Shown: positions 9,289 to 17,600 of the stretch, piece by piece | Numbering within the stretch: the stretch's first letter is position 1 | Layout of the letters: each line of letters starts with the position of its first letter | NCBI GenBank assembly: GCA_964563335.1 | Contig: CAZLWL010000002.1 | Location: forward strand, 1-64,000 | Length of the DNA stretch: 64,000 bases | Reading direction: 5' to 3' | Origin: QNBT01 sp964563335 | GTDB taxonomy: Bacteria; Planctomycetota; Phycisphaerae; Sedimentisphaerales; Anaerohalosphaeraceae | Translations under genes and position numbers: made by a program | The notes under the pieces: generated by a model | The model's database searches: none | Told to the model about the DNA's origin: nothing | The model's input: only the letters and a program-made list of their open reading frames with translations

Positions 9289-9361
<73 letters not shown>

Positions 9362-9441
9362 AAATGACGGTATAAGTTGGCTGACGGTTGTTTAGTCCGG
9401 TTGGCTGAATCTTAAGTGATAGGTACAGAGTAAAACGAAGA

Positions 9442-9482
9442 TGGATTCCCGCTTTCGCGGGGACAAGCTTCGCGGGAATGAC
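9442..9482 (+). repeat. Short palindromic element, GATTCC...GGAATGAC type
   Basis: The element opens with GGATTCCCGC, contains CGCTTTCGCG and GCTTCGCGGG arms, and closes with GGGAATGAC. Similar elements with variable cores and the same ends occur in this window at 35619-35653, 48242-48265, 52015-52062 and 52366-52392. It sits in the tRNA-Thr to tuf spacer. Confidence 0.7.
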
Positions 9483-9567
9483 AGGCAGAATGTTGGTGAA
9501 TTCGAGAAATTGGCGGTTAAAGCGACAGAAAAGTAATAGCAATAATGCTAAGGGAGGTTATTGACAA

Positions 9568-10782
9568 ATGGCTAAGGCGGTATTTGAGCGTACAAAACCA
9601 CATGTAAACATTGGGACAATCGGTCACATCGACCACGGCAAGACGACGTTGACGGCGGCGATAACTATGCGTCTGGCGTTTAAGGCGGGCGGCGGCAATA
9701 TCAAGCGGTTTGACGACATAGACAACGCGCCGGAAGAAAAAGAGCGTGGAATCACCATTAACACGGCGCATGTAGAGTACGAGACGACGAACCGTCACTA
9801 TGCCCACGTTGACTGCCCGGGTCACGCCGACTACGTCAAAAACATGATTACGGGGGCGGCACAGATGGACGGAGCCGTATTGGTGGTGGCGGCAAGTGAC
9901 GGTCCGATGCCGCAGACGCGCGAGCATATTCTGTTAGCTCGTCAGGTGAACGTTCCGAAGATCATCGTTTTCCTTAACAAGATTGACCAGGTTGACGACC
10001 CGGAATTGGTAGAGCTGGTTGAGATGGAACTGCGGGAGCTTCTGGATAAGTACGAGTTTCCGGGGGATGAGATTCCGATTATCCAGGGGTCTGCTCTTGC
10101 GGCGATGAACTCCGAAGGCAAGGACGACGAGGCCTGCAAGTGTGTCGATGAGCTGATGGAGGCAGTGGATAGTTACATTCCGGTGCCGGAGCGTGATGTT
10201 GACAAGCCTTTCCTTATACCGGTGGAAGATGTTTTCAGCATTAAGGGACGCGGCACTGTCGGAACGGGTCGTATTGAGCGGGGCAAGGTAGTGGTTGGCG
10301 ATGCGGTAGAGGTAGTGGGCCTAAGTGACGAGGTTCGCAAAACGACCGTCACCGGGGTTGAGATGTTTAACAAGACGCTGAACGAAGGTCAAGCGGGCGA
10401 TAACGTCGGTATTCTGCTTCGAGGCGTGGAGAAGAAGGACCTCGAGCGTGGGCAGGTTGTTGCTAAGCCGGGTTCGATTACGCCTCATACGAAGTTTGAC
10501 GCGGAGGTTTACGTGTTGACAAAGGAGGAAGGTGGCCGTCACACACCGTTCTTTGCCGGTTACAGGCCCCAGTTTTTCTTCCGGACAACGGATGTTACGG
10601 GCGCGGTTACTGACATTAAGAGCCGTGAAGGTAAGTCCGTAGAGATGTGCATGCCCGGTGACAACATTGGAATGGTCGTTGAGATCATATCGAAGATAGC
10701 GATGGAGGAAGGTCTGCGTTTTGCGATTCGTGAAGGCGGCCGGACGGTCGGTGCCGGTGTTGTAACAAAGATTCTTGAGTAA
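9568..10782 (+). CDS. tuf: Elongation factor Tu
   Basis: A GTPase of 404 residues that delivers aminoacyl-tRNA to the ribosomal A site. The G domain begins GHIDHGKTTL (P loop), with DCPGHADY (G3), NKIDQ (G4) and GSAL (G5). Domains II and III are complete (GRGTVGTGRIERG; HTPFFAGYRPQFFFRTTDVTG). The length is about normal, with a small extra stretch in the G domain after residue 180 (NSEGKDDEA). The start has GGGAGG 11 nt upstream. Here it lies before secE-nusG, between tRNA-Thr and tRNA-Trp, rather than after fusA, a common arrangement outside Proteobacteria. Confidence 0.98.
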   Translation: MAKAVFERTKPHVNIGTIGHIDHGKTTLTAAITMRLAFKAGGGNIKRFDDIDNAPEEKERGITINTAHVEYETTNRHYAHVDCPGHADYVKNMITGAAQMDGAVLVVAASDGPMPQTREHILLARQVNVPKIIVFLNKIDQVDDPELVELVEMELRELLDKYEFPGDEIPIIQGSALAAMNSEGKDDEACKCVDELMEAVDSYIPVPERDVDKPFLIPVEDVFSIKGRGTVGTGRIERGKVVVGDAVEVVGLSDEVRKTTVTGVEMFNKTLNEGQAGDNVGILLRGVEKKDLERGQVVAKPGSITPHTKFDAEVYVLTKEEGGRHTPFFAGYRPQFFFRTTDVTGAVTDIKSREGKSVEMCMPGDNIGMVVEIISKIAMEEGLRFAIREGGRTVGAGVVTKILE

Positions 10783-10892
10783 GTAGCGTTTTGTCTGTGA
10801 GAGGCGTTTTTTGGCTGTTGGGGCGTCTTTATGCCCTTTGTGTGGTTTTTTGGGGAAGTTGCGGTGCGTTGGACGTTTTGTGAGAGTTAGTC

Positions 10893-11060
10893 ATGGCCAG
10901 GTCCAAGAAGCGAGAACACGTGTGGTTTGAATGCAAGGAGTGCGGTGATCGCAATTACCGAACGGAAGTAAATGTTCAGGGAGGGACGCCGAAGCTGGAA
11001 TTGAAGAAGTTTTGCAAGAGGCAGCGCAAGCGAACGGTGCACAAGATAAGACGAAAGTAA
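10893..11060 (+). CDS. rpmG: 50S ribosomal protein L33
   Basis: A 55-residue basic protein of the large subunit near the E site. Zinc-binding pairs are partly present: C-x-x-C in FECKECGDRNY, but only one Cys (KKFCKRQRKR) in the second half, so the usual second CxxC is incomplete. The C-terminus is Lys/Arg-rich. ATG at 10893; the preceding GAGAG sequence is a weak ribosome binding site. The order tuf-rpmG-tRNA-Trp-secE-nusG is standard for many bacteria. Confidence 0.92.
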   Translation: MARSKKREHVWFECKECGDRNYRTEVNVQGGTPKLELKKFCKRQRKRTVHKIRRK

Positions 11061-11067
11061 TGAGTTT

Positions 11068-11140
11068 AGGCCAGTAGCTCAATTGGCAGAGCGACGGTCT
11101 CCAAAACCGTAGGTTGGGGGTTCGATTCCCTCCTGGCCTG
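11068..11140 (+). tRNA. tRNA-Trp (CCA anticodon)
   Basis: Acceptor AGGCCAG pairs with CTGGCCT. The anticodon stem ACGGT/ACCGT encloses CTCCAAA with anticodon CCA, and the T loop is TTCGATT. The discriminator is G, as expected for bacterial tRNA-Trp, and no CCA end is encoded. It begins seven bases after the rpmG stop codon, so it is likely processed out of the tuf-secE transcript. Confidence 0.95.
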
Positions 11141-11205
11141 TAAGCGGTTGTTTTTTTTCAGAAGGTGGTTGCAGATACGAAATTCGTTCAGGGGTAGTCG
11201 GCTGT

Positions 11206-11592
11206 ATGGCTTTGCTTAAGATTTACAAACGGGGGCAGGGGTACTACACGCGGCTCTGGAGCGGGTTGGTTGCGTTTGGCATTGCGGCGGGCGGATGTTA
11301 CGTGCTCTGGCTTAAGCTGGCGGTCATTACTAATCTGTGGGTAAAGACGCTTGTCCCGGTGGGGTTGTGTATTGGTGCCGGCTTGCTGATATTCTGGCTG
11401 ATGAACAAACCCGGTGCGGCTGACTTCATGATATCGGCAGAGGGTGAGATTAAGAAGGTGAGCTGGTCGAGCAGGCGGGAGATTGCCGTATCGACTCTGA
11501 TAGTCATTTGCGTTGTTGTGATTATGGCGATTATGCTCTTCGCGGCTGACATGACATTCAAGTCTCTGTTTATGTATGTGATCGGGATTTGA
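11206..11592 (+). CDS. secE: Preprotein translocase subunit SecE
   Basis: A small inner-membrane subunit that clamps SecY. The 128 residues contain three hydrophobic segments: roughly residues 20-38, 45-65 and 98-120. The conserved amphipathic SecE segment lies before the last helix (EIKKVSWSSRREIAVST). The two extra N-terminal helices make it longer than the one-helix SecE of Gram-positive bacteria. It lies four bases before the longest possible nusG frame and just after tRNA-Trp. Confidence 0.93.
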   Translation: MALLKIYKRGQGYYTRLWSGLVAFGIAAGGCYVLWLKLAVITNLWVKTLVPVGLCIGAGLLIFWLMNKPGAADFMISAEGEIKKVSWSSRREIAVSTLIVICVVVIMAIMLFAADMTFKSLFMYVIGI

Positions 11593-11619
11593 CCGATGGC
11601 AGCCGAGGGAGGTAGCAAA

Positions 11620-12165
11620 TTGGCGATGCAATGGTACGTATTACGAGTTGCCTCGAATAAAGAAGAACAGGTTCGGGAGGCTCTGAGCCGCAAGATGGAA
11701 GTGGATGGCATAGAAAGTGTGGGCAGGATAGTGGTGCCGGTTGAGCAGATTAAGCGTATTCGCGGCGGCAAACAGCGGGTGCACAGGCGTAAGCTGTATC
11801 CCGGCTACGTTTTCATGGAGATGGAGCCGCGGGAGAATGGTCGGATACAGGATGATGCATGGTTTGTAATTAAGGAGACGTTGGGCGCGGGTGACTTTAT
11901 CGGGACGGACGGCGTTCCGACAGCGATGCGTGATACGGACGTGGCAAAGATGCTGAAGGAAGCGGAAAAGCCGGAGGATACGCCGAGCATTAAGGTTGAA
12001 TTCGAGAAGGGCGATATGATTAAGATTCGCAACGGTGCGTTTGAGAACTTCGAAGGTACGGTTGATTCAATTGACAGCGAGCGAGGAGTGGTTCGGGTGA
12101 TAGTGACGATATTCGGGCGGAGTACGCCTTTGGATATAGAATACTGGCAGATAGAGAAAGTGTGA
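11620..12165 (+). CDS. nusG: Transcription termination/antitermination factor NusG
   Basis: About 180 residues. NusG binds RNA polymerase and couples it to the ribosome or Rho. The NGN domain opens with MQWYVLRV and includes PGYVFMEME; the KOW motif is KGDMIKIRNGAFENFEGTV near the C-terminus. I chose the TTG at 11620 because GGAGG at 11608-11612 is 7 nt upstream. ATG 11626 is an equally good start by homology, and ATG 11596 would add eight residues not typical of NusG. The linker between NGN and KOW is longer than in E. coli. Confidence 0.94.
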   Translation: MAMQWYVLRVASNKEEQVREALSRKMEVDGIESVGRIVVPVEQIKRIRGGKQRVHRRKLYPGYVFMEMEPRENGRIQDDAWFVIKETLGAGDFIGTDGVPTAMRDTDVAKMLKEAEKPEDTPSIKVEFEKGDMIKIRNGAFENFEGTVDSIDSERGVVRVIVTIFGRSTPLDIEYWQIEKV

Positions 12166-12211
12166 ATAGTCGTTAGTAAATGTTATTTAGCTTGAGGATG
12201 GGCGGCAGGAG

Positions 12212-12634
12212 ATGGCGAAAGAAGTTGTAACGAAGATAAAGTTGCAGGCGTCCGGCGGTCAGGCAACGCCGGCTCCTCCTATTGGGCCTGCATTGGGTCA
12301 ACACGGGGTCAACATCGGCCAGTTTGTTTCGCAGTTCAACGAGCGGACAAAGGATATGAACGGTGTGACGGTTCCGGTTGAAATATCGGTTTATGCCAAC
12401 AAGAGTTTTGATTTTATAGTTAAGAGCCCTCCTGCGGCGGTATTGCTGAAACAGGAAGCCCAGATTGCGAAGGGAAGCGGTGTTCCCAACAAGGAGAAGG
12501 TTGGCAAGGTTACAAAGGCGCAGATTCGCAAGATATCTGAGACGAAATTCAAGGATTTGAACGCATACAGTCTGGAGCAGGCCGATAAGATTATAGAAGG
12601 TACGGCCCGGAGCATGGGCATTGAGGTGGTATAA
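12212..12634 (+). CDS. rplK: 50S ribosomal protein L11
   Basis: A 140-residue protein of the GTPase-associated centre that binds the 23S rRNA region contacted by EF-Tu and EF-G. The proline-rich N-terminal motif PAPPIGPALGQHGVNI and the C-terminal RNA-binding domain (GTARSMGIEV) are intact. The length is normal. The GGCAGGAG that could act as ribosome binding site directly abuts the ATG, which is unusually close; the start is fixed by homology (MAKEVVTKIKLQ). A heptamer repeat begins at the base after its stop codon. Confidence 0.97.
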   Translation: MAKEVVTKIKLQASGGQATPAPPIGPALGQHGVNIGQFVSQFNERTKDMNGVTVPVEISVYANKSFDFIVKSPPAAVLLKQEAQIAKGSGVPNKEKVGKVTKAQIRKISETKFKDLNAYSLEQADKIIEGTARSMGIEVV

Positions 12635-12673
12635 TAGTTCATAGTTCATAGTTCGTAGTTCGTAGTTCGTAGT
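12635..12673 (+). repeat. Heptamer tandem repeat (TAGTTCA/TAGTTCG)n after rplK
   Basis: Five and a half perfect-length copies of a 7-base unit, two TAGTTCA followed by three TAGTTCG, then TAGT. It begins immediately after the rplK stop codon. Because 7 is not divisible by 3, successive TAG triplets fall in all three reading frames. Confidence 0.95.
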
Positions 12674-12735
12674 GGTGATTTGCTGACCGCGGCATGTAGT
12701 GGCAGCGAAGGAAGGTTTTATTCGCGGGCAGGTTT

Positions 12736-13416
12736 ATGAGATTCAGAAGTAAGCGATATAAGGGCGAGTTTGAAAAGGCAAGTCAAGAGGAACTGAGTCT
12801 TGTCGATGCGGTGAAGAAGGTCAAGACGTTTGGCTCGACCAAGTTTGACCAGAGCGTAGAGTGTGTTATGCATCTTGGCATTGACCCGAAGCAAGCGGAC
12901 CAGATAATTCGCGGTGCGCTGAGTCTTCCGCACGGAATCGGCAAGAGTCGGAAGGTGATTGCGTTTTGTGAGGATTCGGATGTTGCCGGGGCCAGGGAAG
13001 CGGGCGCTATTGAGGCTGGTTGTGAAGAGCTGGTTGAGAAGATACAGGGCGGCTGGATGGATTTTGACGTTGCGATAGCATCACCGAAGGTGATGGGCAA
13101 GGTAGGCAAGCTTGGCAGGTTGCTCGGCCCACAGGGCAAGATGCCATCTCCCAAGAACGGGACGGTAACTGCCCAGGTTGCTCAAGCGGTGAAGGACTTC
13201 GCTGCCGGCAAGGTTGAGTTCAGGAATGACTCCGGCGGCAACGTTCATGCGGTCATCGGCAAGGTGAGCTTTGATGAAAGTAAGCTTGCTGAGAATATCG
13301 AGACGTTTATATCGCATATCAAGAAGATGAAGCCCGGCACGGCAAAAGGTACGTATGTCAAGAAGGTTTGTATCAGCGCGACGATGAGCCCTGCTGTTAT
13401 GGTGGACGTAACATAA
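12736..13416 (+). CDS. rplA: 50S ribosomal protein L1
   Basis: A 226-residue protein of the mobile L1 stalk at the E site; in many bacteria it also represses its own operon by binding the leader. Family signatures GRLLGPQGKMPSPKNGTVT and KVSFDESKLAENI are present, and the length is normal. ATG 12736 follows GGCAGG. It ends two bases before rplJ, suggesting coupled translation. Confidence 0.97.
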   Translation: MRFRSKRYKGEFEKASQEELSLVDAVKKVKTFGSTKFDQSVECVMHLGIDPKQADQIIRGALSLPHGIGKSRKVIAFCEDSDVAGAREAGAIEAGCEELVEKIQGGWMDFDVAIASPKVMGKVGKLGRLLGPQGKMPSPKNGTVTAQVAQAVKDFAAGKVEFRNDSGGNVHAVIGKVSFDESKLAENIETFISHIKKMKPGTAKGTYVKKVCISATMSPAVMVDVT

Positions 13417-13418
13417 TT

Positions 13419-13949
13419 ATGAGCAAGTACGTAAAAGAATTACTTCAAAAGGAGCTGGAATGTAAGTTTGCCGGCGCCAGGCATTTTCTTATTATAGAAA
13501 CCAAGGGCGTCAACGGCAATGAAAATAACGAGATGCGAGGTGCACTGAAAGCCAAGGGTATCAAGCTGACGGTGGTCAAGAACGCGTTAATGCGCAGGGC
13601 TTTGAAAAGTCTGGGCATGTCGGGTGCGGTCAGTCTGTTTTCGGGCGGGCCCTGCACAGTGGCGTACGGCAGTGACAGTATCGTCGATGCGGCCAAAGAG
13701 ATTACAAACTGGGGCAAGAAGATTAACGTGATTAAGCTGAAAGGTGCGTTTGTTGACGGGGAGGTGATGGATGCCGACCGTGCAAAAGCTTTGGCGAAGA
13801 TGCCCAACAGAACGGAGCTTCAGGGCATGGTTGTTATGTTAGCCGGGTCTTGTGGCGCAAATGTAGCCGGTGCAATTGCCGCCGGTGGCAGTATTATTGC
13901 AAGCTGTGTTAACAGTCTTGTGGAAAAGCTTGAGAAAGAGGCGGCATAA
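13419..13949 (+). CDS. rplJ: 50S ribosomal protein L10
   Basis: A 176-residue protein that forms the base of the L7/L12 stalk. The N-terminal globular RNA-binding domain includes GLKVVKN-like residues (KLTVVKNALMRRAL), and the C-terminal helix that docks L7/L12 dimers is present (SLVEKLEKEAA). The ATG at 13419 starts at the expected residue; an in-frame upstream ATG at 13368 lies inside rplA and would add unrelated residues. Confidence 0.96.
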   Translation: MSKYVKELLQKELECKFAGARHFLIIETKGVNGNENNEMRGALKAKGIKLTVVKNALMRRALKSLGMSGAVSLFSGGPCTVAYGSDSIVDAAKEITNWGKKINVIKLKGAFVDGEVMDADRAKALAKMPNRTELQGMVVMLAGSCGANVAGAIAAGGSIIASCVNSLVEKLEKEAA

Positions 13950-13951
13950 AT

Positions 13952-13986
13952 TAGTTCGTAGTTCGTGGTTTGTAGTTCGTAGTTTT
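13952..13986 (+). repeat. Heptamer repeat after rplJ
   Basis: Units TAGTTCG, TAGTTCG, TGGTTTG, TAGTTCG and TAGTTTT follow the rplJ stop by two bases, a degenerate copy of the repeat seen after rplK. Confidence 0.85.
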
Positions 13987-14088
13987 GGGTTTTTTTGGTT
14001 GTCTTGTGGTTGCCCCTTGAATGGGTTAAATGAGACGGCGTAGTTTCAGCTACCACAGGTCCCAATAAGCTATACAAGGAGTTTTGAA

Positions 14089-14556
14089 ATGGCGGAAGAA
14101 GCAGTTGAGACAAAGGATGAGGCGAAGAGTGAGACGAAGGATGAGGCAAAGGGTGAGCCGAAGAAATGGGGTAAAGAGATTAAGACGCTCGGCGACAAGA
14201 TTGTGAAACTGACGCTGATGCAGGCGAAGGAGCTTGTTGATTATTTGAAGGCCGAATATGGTATTGAGCCTGCAAGCGCAGGTGCTGTAATGGTTGCCGG
14301 AGCCGGTGCGGTTGGTGGCGAGGCGGCGGCTGCCCAAGAGGAAAAGACCAGCTTTGACGTGGTTTTGAAGGAAATCGGAGACAAGAAGATCCATGTTATC
14401 AAGGAAGTTCGCGCGTTGACGGGATTGGGTCTGAAAGAAGCTAAGGCGGTGGTGGATGCTGTGCCCAAGGCGGTGAAGGAAGGCGTGAGCAATGAAGAGG
14501 CCGAGGAAGCGAAGGCTCAGCTTGAAGCGGCTGGTGCGGTTGTGGAGATATCGTAG
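14089..14556 (+). CDS. rplL: 50S ribosomal protein L7/L12
   Basis: The stalk protein that recruits translational GTPases. The order is an N-terminal dimerisation helix (IVKLTLMQAKELVDYL), an Ala/Gly hinge, then the C-terminal domain with LTGLGLKEAKAVVDAVPK and KAQLEAAGA. At 155 residues it is about 30 longer than usual. The extra N-terminal part is acidic and Lys/Glu-rich, with the imperfect repeat ETKDEAK seen twice. ATG 14089 has AAGGAG ten bases upstream. Confidence 0.97.
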   Translation: MAEEAVETKDEAKSETKDEAKGEPKKWGKEIKTLGDKIVKLTLMQAKELVDYLKAEYGIEPASAGAVMVAGAGAVGGEAAAAQEEKTSFDVVLKEIGDKKIHVIKEVRALTGLGLKEAKAVVDAVPKAVKEGVSNEEAEEAKAQLEAAGAVVEIS

Positions 14557-14616
14557 TATCTTCAGCGATTGGGCGTTGATGAGTTGATGTAGATAAGCAA
14601 AAGGGAGAGTGATTTG

Positions 14617-17600
14617 ATGAAGTCACGAACCGTTCGCAATTTTGGCAGGATAGGTGATGCTGTTGATGTGCCGGATCTTATTGAGATCCAGTTGAAAAGC
14701 TACAGTCGGTTCCTGCAGGCAAACGAACCGCCCAAGAATCGCAAGAATATCGGCCTTGAGGCACTGTTTCGTGAGATATTTCCGATTGCAAGTTACGACA
14801 AGACGATGCAATTGGAATATATGGGCTATGAGCTTGAGAAGCCGCGGTACATGGTGCAGCAGTGCAGAGAACTTCGCCTGACGTACGGTTATCCTCTTAA
14901 GATTCGGTGTATCCTTAAGCGCAAGGAGGCGGACGATATTGCCGAGCAGGCGATATATCTGGGTGAGATGCCGGTTATGATTGGGGGTGGCGAATTTATA
15001 ATCAACGGCGCGGAGCGTGTGATAGTGAATCAGCTTCACCGCAGTCCGGGCGTGGATTTTGTTATCGACAACCGTGACGGCGATCGCATTTTGCACGGCA
15101 GCAGGATTATTCCGGAACGCGGTAGTTGGATAGAGATATCGGTTACGAAGAAGGACGTGCTGATAATTCGGATAGACCAGTCGAGCAAGATTCCGGCGAC
15201 GATTTTTCTGCGTGCGATGAGCGAGAAGTACGGCAAGACGGAGGATATATTGCGTCTATTCTATGAGACCAAGACGGTCAAGACCGAGAAACTTGACCCC
15301 TTGATGTGGGCGGTCGGGCCTATTGTTGATACCGAGACAGGTGAAGTCGTAGTAAATGCCGGTGAGCAGATCGGCGACAGATTGCATTTAATCCAGACCG
15401 CCAATCTTTCTTCAGGGGAGGAGAGTCCAGACAAAAAACACAACATTGAAAGTTTGGGATTTCGCAAAGTAGCTTTGTCTTTTGAGCCAGAGGAATATCG
15501 CTCGGCTTATGAAAAGTATGATAAGAAGTCCTTGCGAGAAACCCTTACCAACAAAAAATACGCGAAATTGCGTCCTAAAGTTGAAGACGGACACCAGGCT
15601 TACTTAGACCATCCTTTGGGGGAATTTCTCCAGATTCTGAAAAGCAAGAAGGATAAGTTTTACGAGGAATTCTTAAATGATTATGGCGATAAGACGTACT
15701 GCAGGTTCTCCATACAAGAGGAGGATATCTTAGATAAAAAAGGCCTATACGCCTATTGGATTGGTAGCGAAATCGTATACGTCGGCAAGTGTACAAAATC
15801 AGACTCATTTAAGGTTAGGATAAAACAAGGGTGTGGGAATATTTCCCCCAAGAACTGTCTCAAAGATGGCCAGGTAACAAATTGTCGCGTAAATTCGTTG
15901 ATAAATGAAGAGAGAAAAAATAAAGAAATAGAATTTGGCGTCATAATTATGCAGGATGATGTGGAAATAGTAGCGAAGGAAGAGCAGCTTATACAAGACC
16001 TGAATCCAAGATGGAATATCCGAAAAGTTAAAGAAAAGCCAAAGTCCAGAAACAAGAAACGAGATACGCAAACGGTTGAGGTTATAACAAATGTTGCCGA
16101 CCAGCTTATTCTAAATACTCTGGCCGAGGATAACTGTGAGAGTCATGAAGATGCTCTATTGAAGATTTATTTGCGGCTGAGGCCCGGCAATCCTGCGCAG
16201 CTTGAGAAGGCCCGGACGCTGTTTAAGGAGAAGTTCTATGACACGAACCGTTATCGTCTGGGGAAGGTGGGCAGGTTCAGGCTGAATCGCAAGTTCGGTT
16301 GTGATACTGATGAGAACGAGATGTCGCTCCGCCCAGAGGACTTTTTGAATACGATGCGGTATATCGTGGGCCTGCGTAACAATCAAGGGACGCTTGATGA
16401 TATTGACCATTTGGGCAATCGGCGGCTTCGGACGATAGATGAGTTGGCGGCCGGTGAGATTCGTAAGGGCCTGCTTAAACTTCGGCGGACGGTTCAGGAG
16501 CGGATGAGTATGAAAAGTCCTGATGATGTGGGGCGTATTGCCGACCTTGTCAATTCCAAGAGCGTCTCATCGAGTATCGAGTATTTCTTTGGCCGTGGTG
16601 AACTGAGCCAGGTGGTTGACCAGACGAACGCATTGAGCCAGTTGACTCACGAGAGGCGTTTGAGTGCTCTTGGCCCCGGCGGTCTGAACCGCAAGCGTGC
16701 CGGCTTTGAGGTTCGTGACGTTCATATCAGTCACTACGGCAGGGTGTGTCCGATTGAGACACCGGAAGGCACCAATATAGGGCTTATTGTTTCATTGGCG
16801 ATATTTGCGAAGGTGGACGAATATGGGTTCCTGGTTACGCCGTATCGTAAGATCGCAAAGGGCAAGATAACCGAAGAGGTTGCATATCTCCGTGCGGACC
16901 AGGAGATGGAGGAGATATTCACGCCGCCAAGCATGATTGAATCGGACAAGGCGAGTTTGAAGAAAGGTATGGTTCTTGCGCGGAAAGAGGGAGATTTGAC
17001 ACAGATTGACAGCGACGAGATAGATTATGTGGATATATCCCCGAAGCAGACGGTGGGGGTTTCGGCATCTCTTATTCCGTTTTTGGAGCATGACGACGCG
17101 AACCGGGCGTTGATGGGTTCGAATATGCAGCGTCAGGCGGTACCGCTGTTGAATACGGAGGCACCGCTTGTTGGTACGGGCATGGAAAGCGCCGTCGCGC
17201 AGAATTCGAGTATGGTGGTTCGGTCCAGAAGCAGCGGCGTTGTTACGGCGGTTGACGGTAACAGAATAGTGATTGACAACACGGACGAGTATGAGCTTGC
17301 GAAGTTTGCAGGTCTGAATGAGCGGACATGTCTGAACCAAAAGTCGTTGGTTAAGCTCGGCGAGAAGGTCAAGAAGGGCCAGATTATCGCCGACGGCGGG
17401 GGCACGGACAATGGAATACTGGCTCTGGGCAGAAATATCTTAGTGGCGTTTGTTCCGTTTGACGGCTACAACTTCGAAGATGCGATACTTATCACTGAGA
17501 GGCTGGTGAAGGATGATGTTTTTACGAGCATTCATATAGACGAGTTTAGCGTCGAGGTTCGGGAGACGAAACTTGGCCGCGAGGAGTTTACGCGAGATAT

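Noticed and set aside
15409..16071. Intein inside RpoB
   Set aside because: There is no Cys/Ser-led block A, no TxxH block B and no terminal His-Asn followed by Cys/Ser/Thr; the only nuclease signature is GIY-YIG, which is not used by typical inteins.
16156..16410. Minus-strand frames opposite rpoB, rpoC and ribosomal genes
   Set aside because: They mirror codon use of the plus-strand genes and lack motifs; shadows only.
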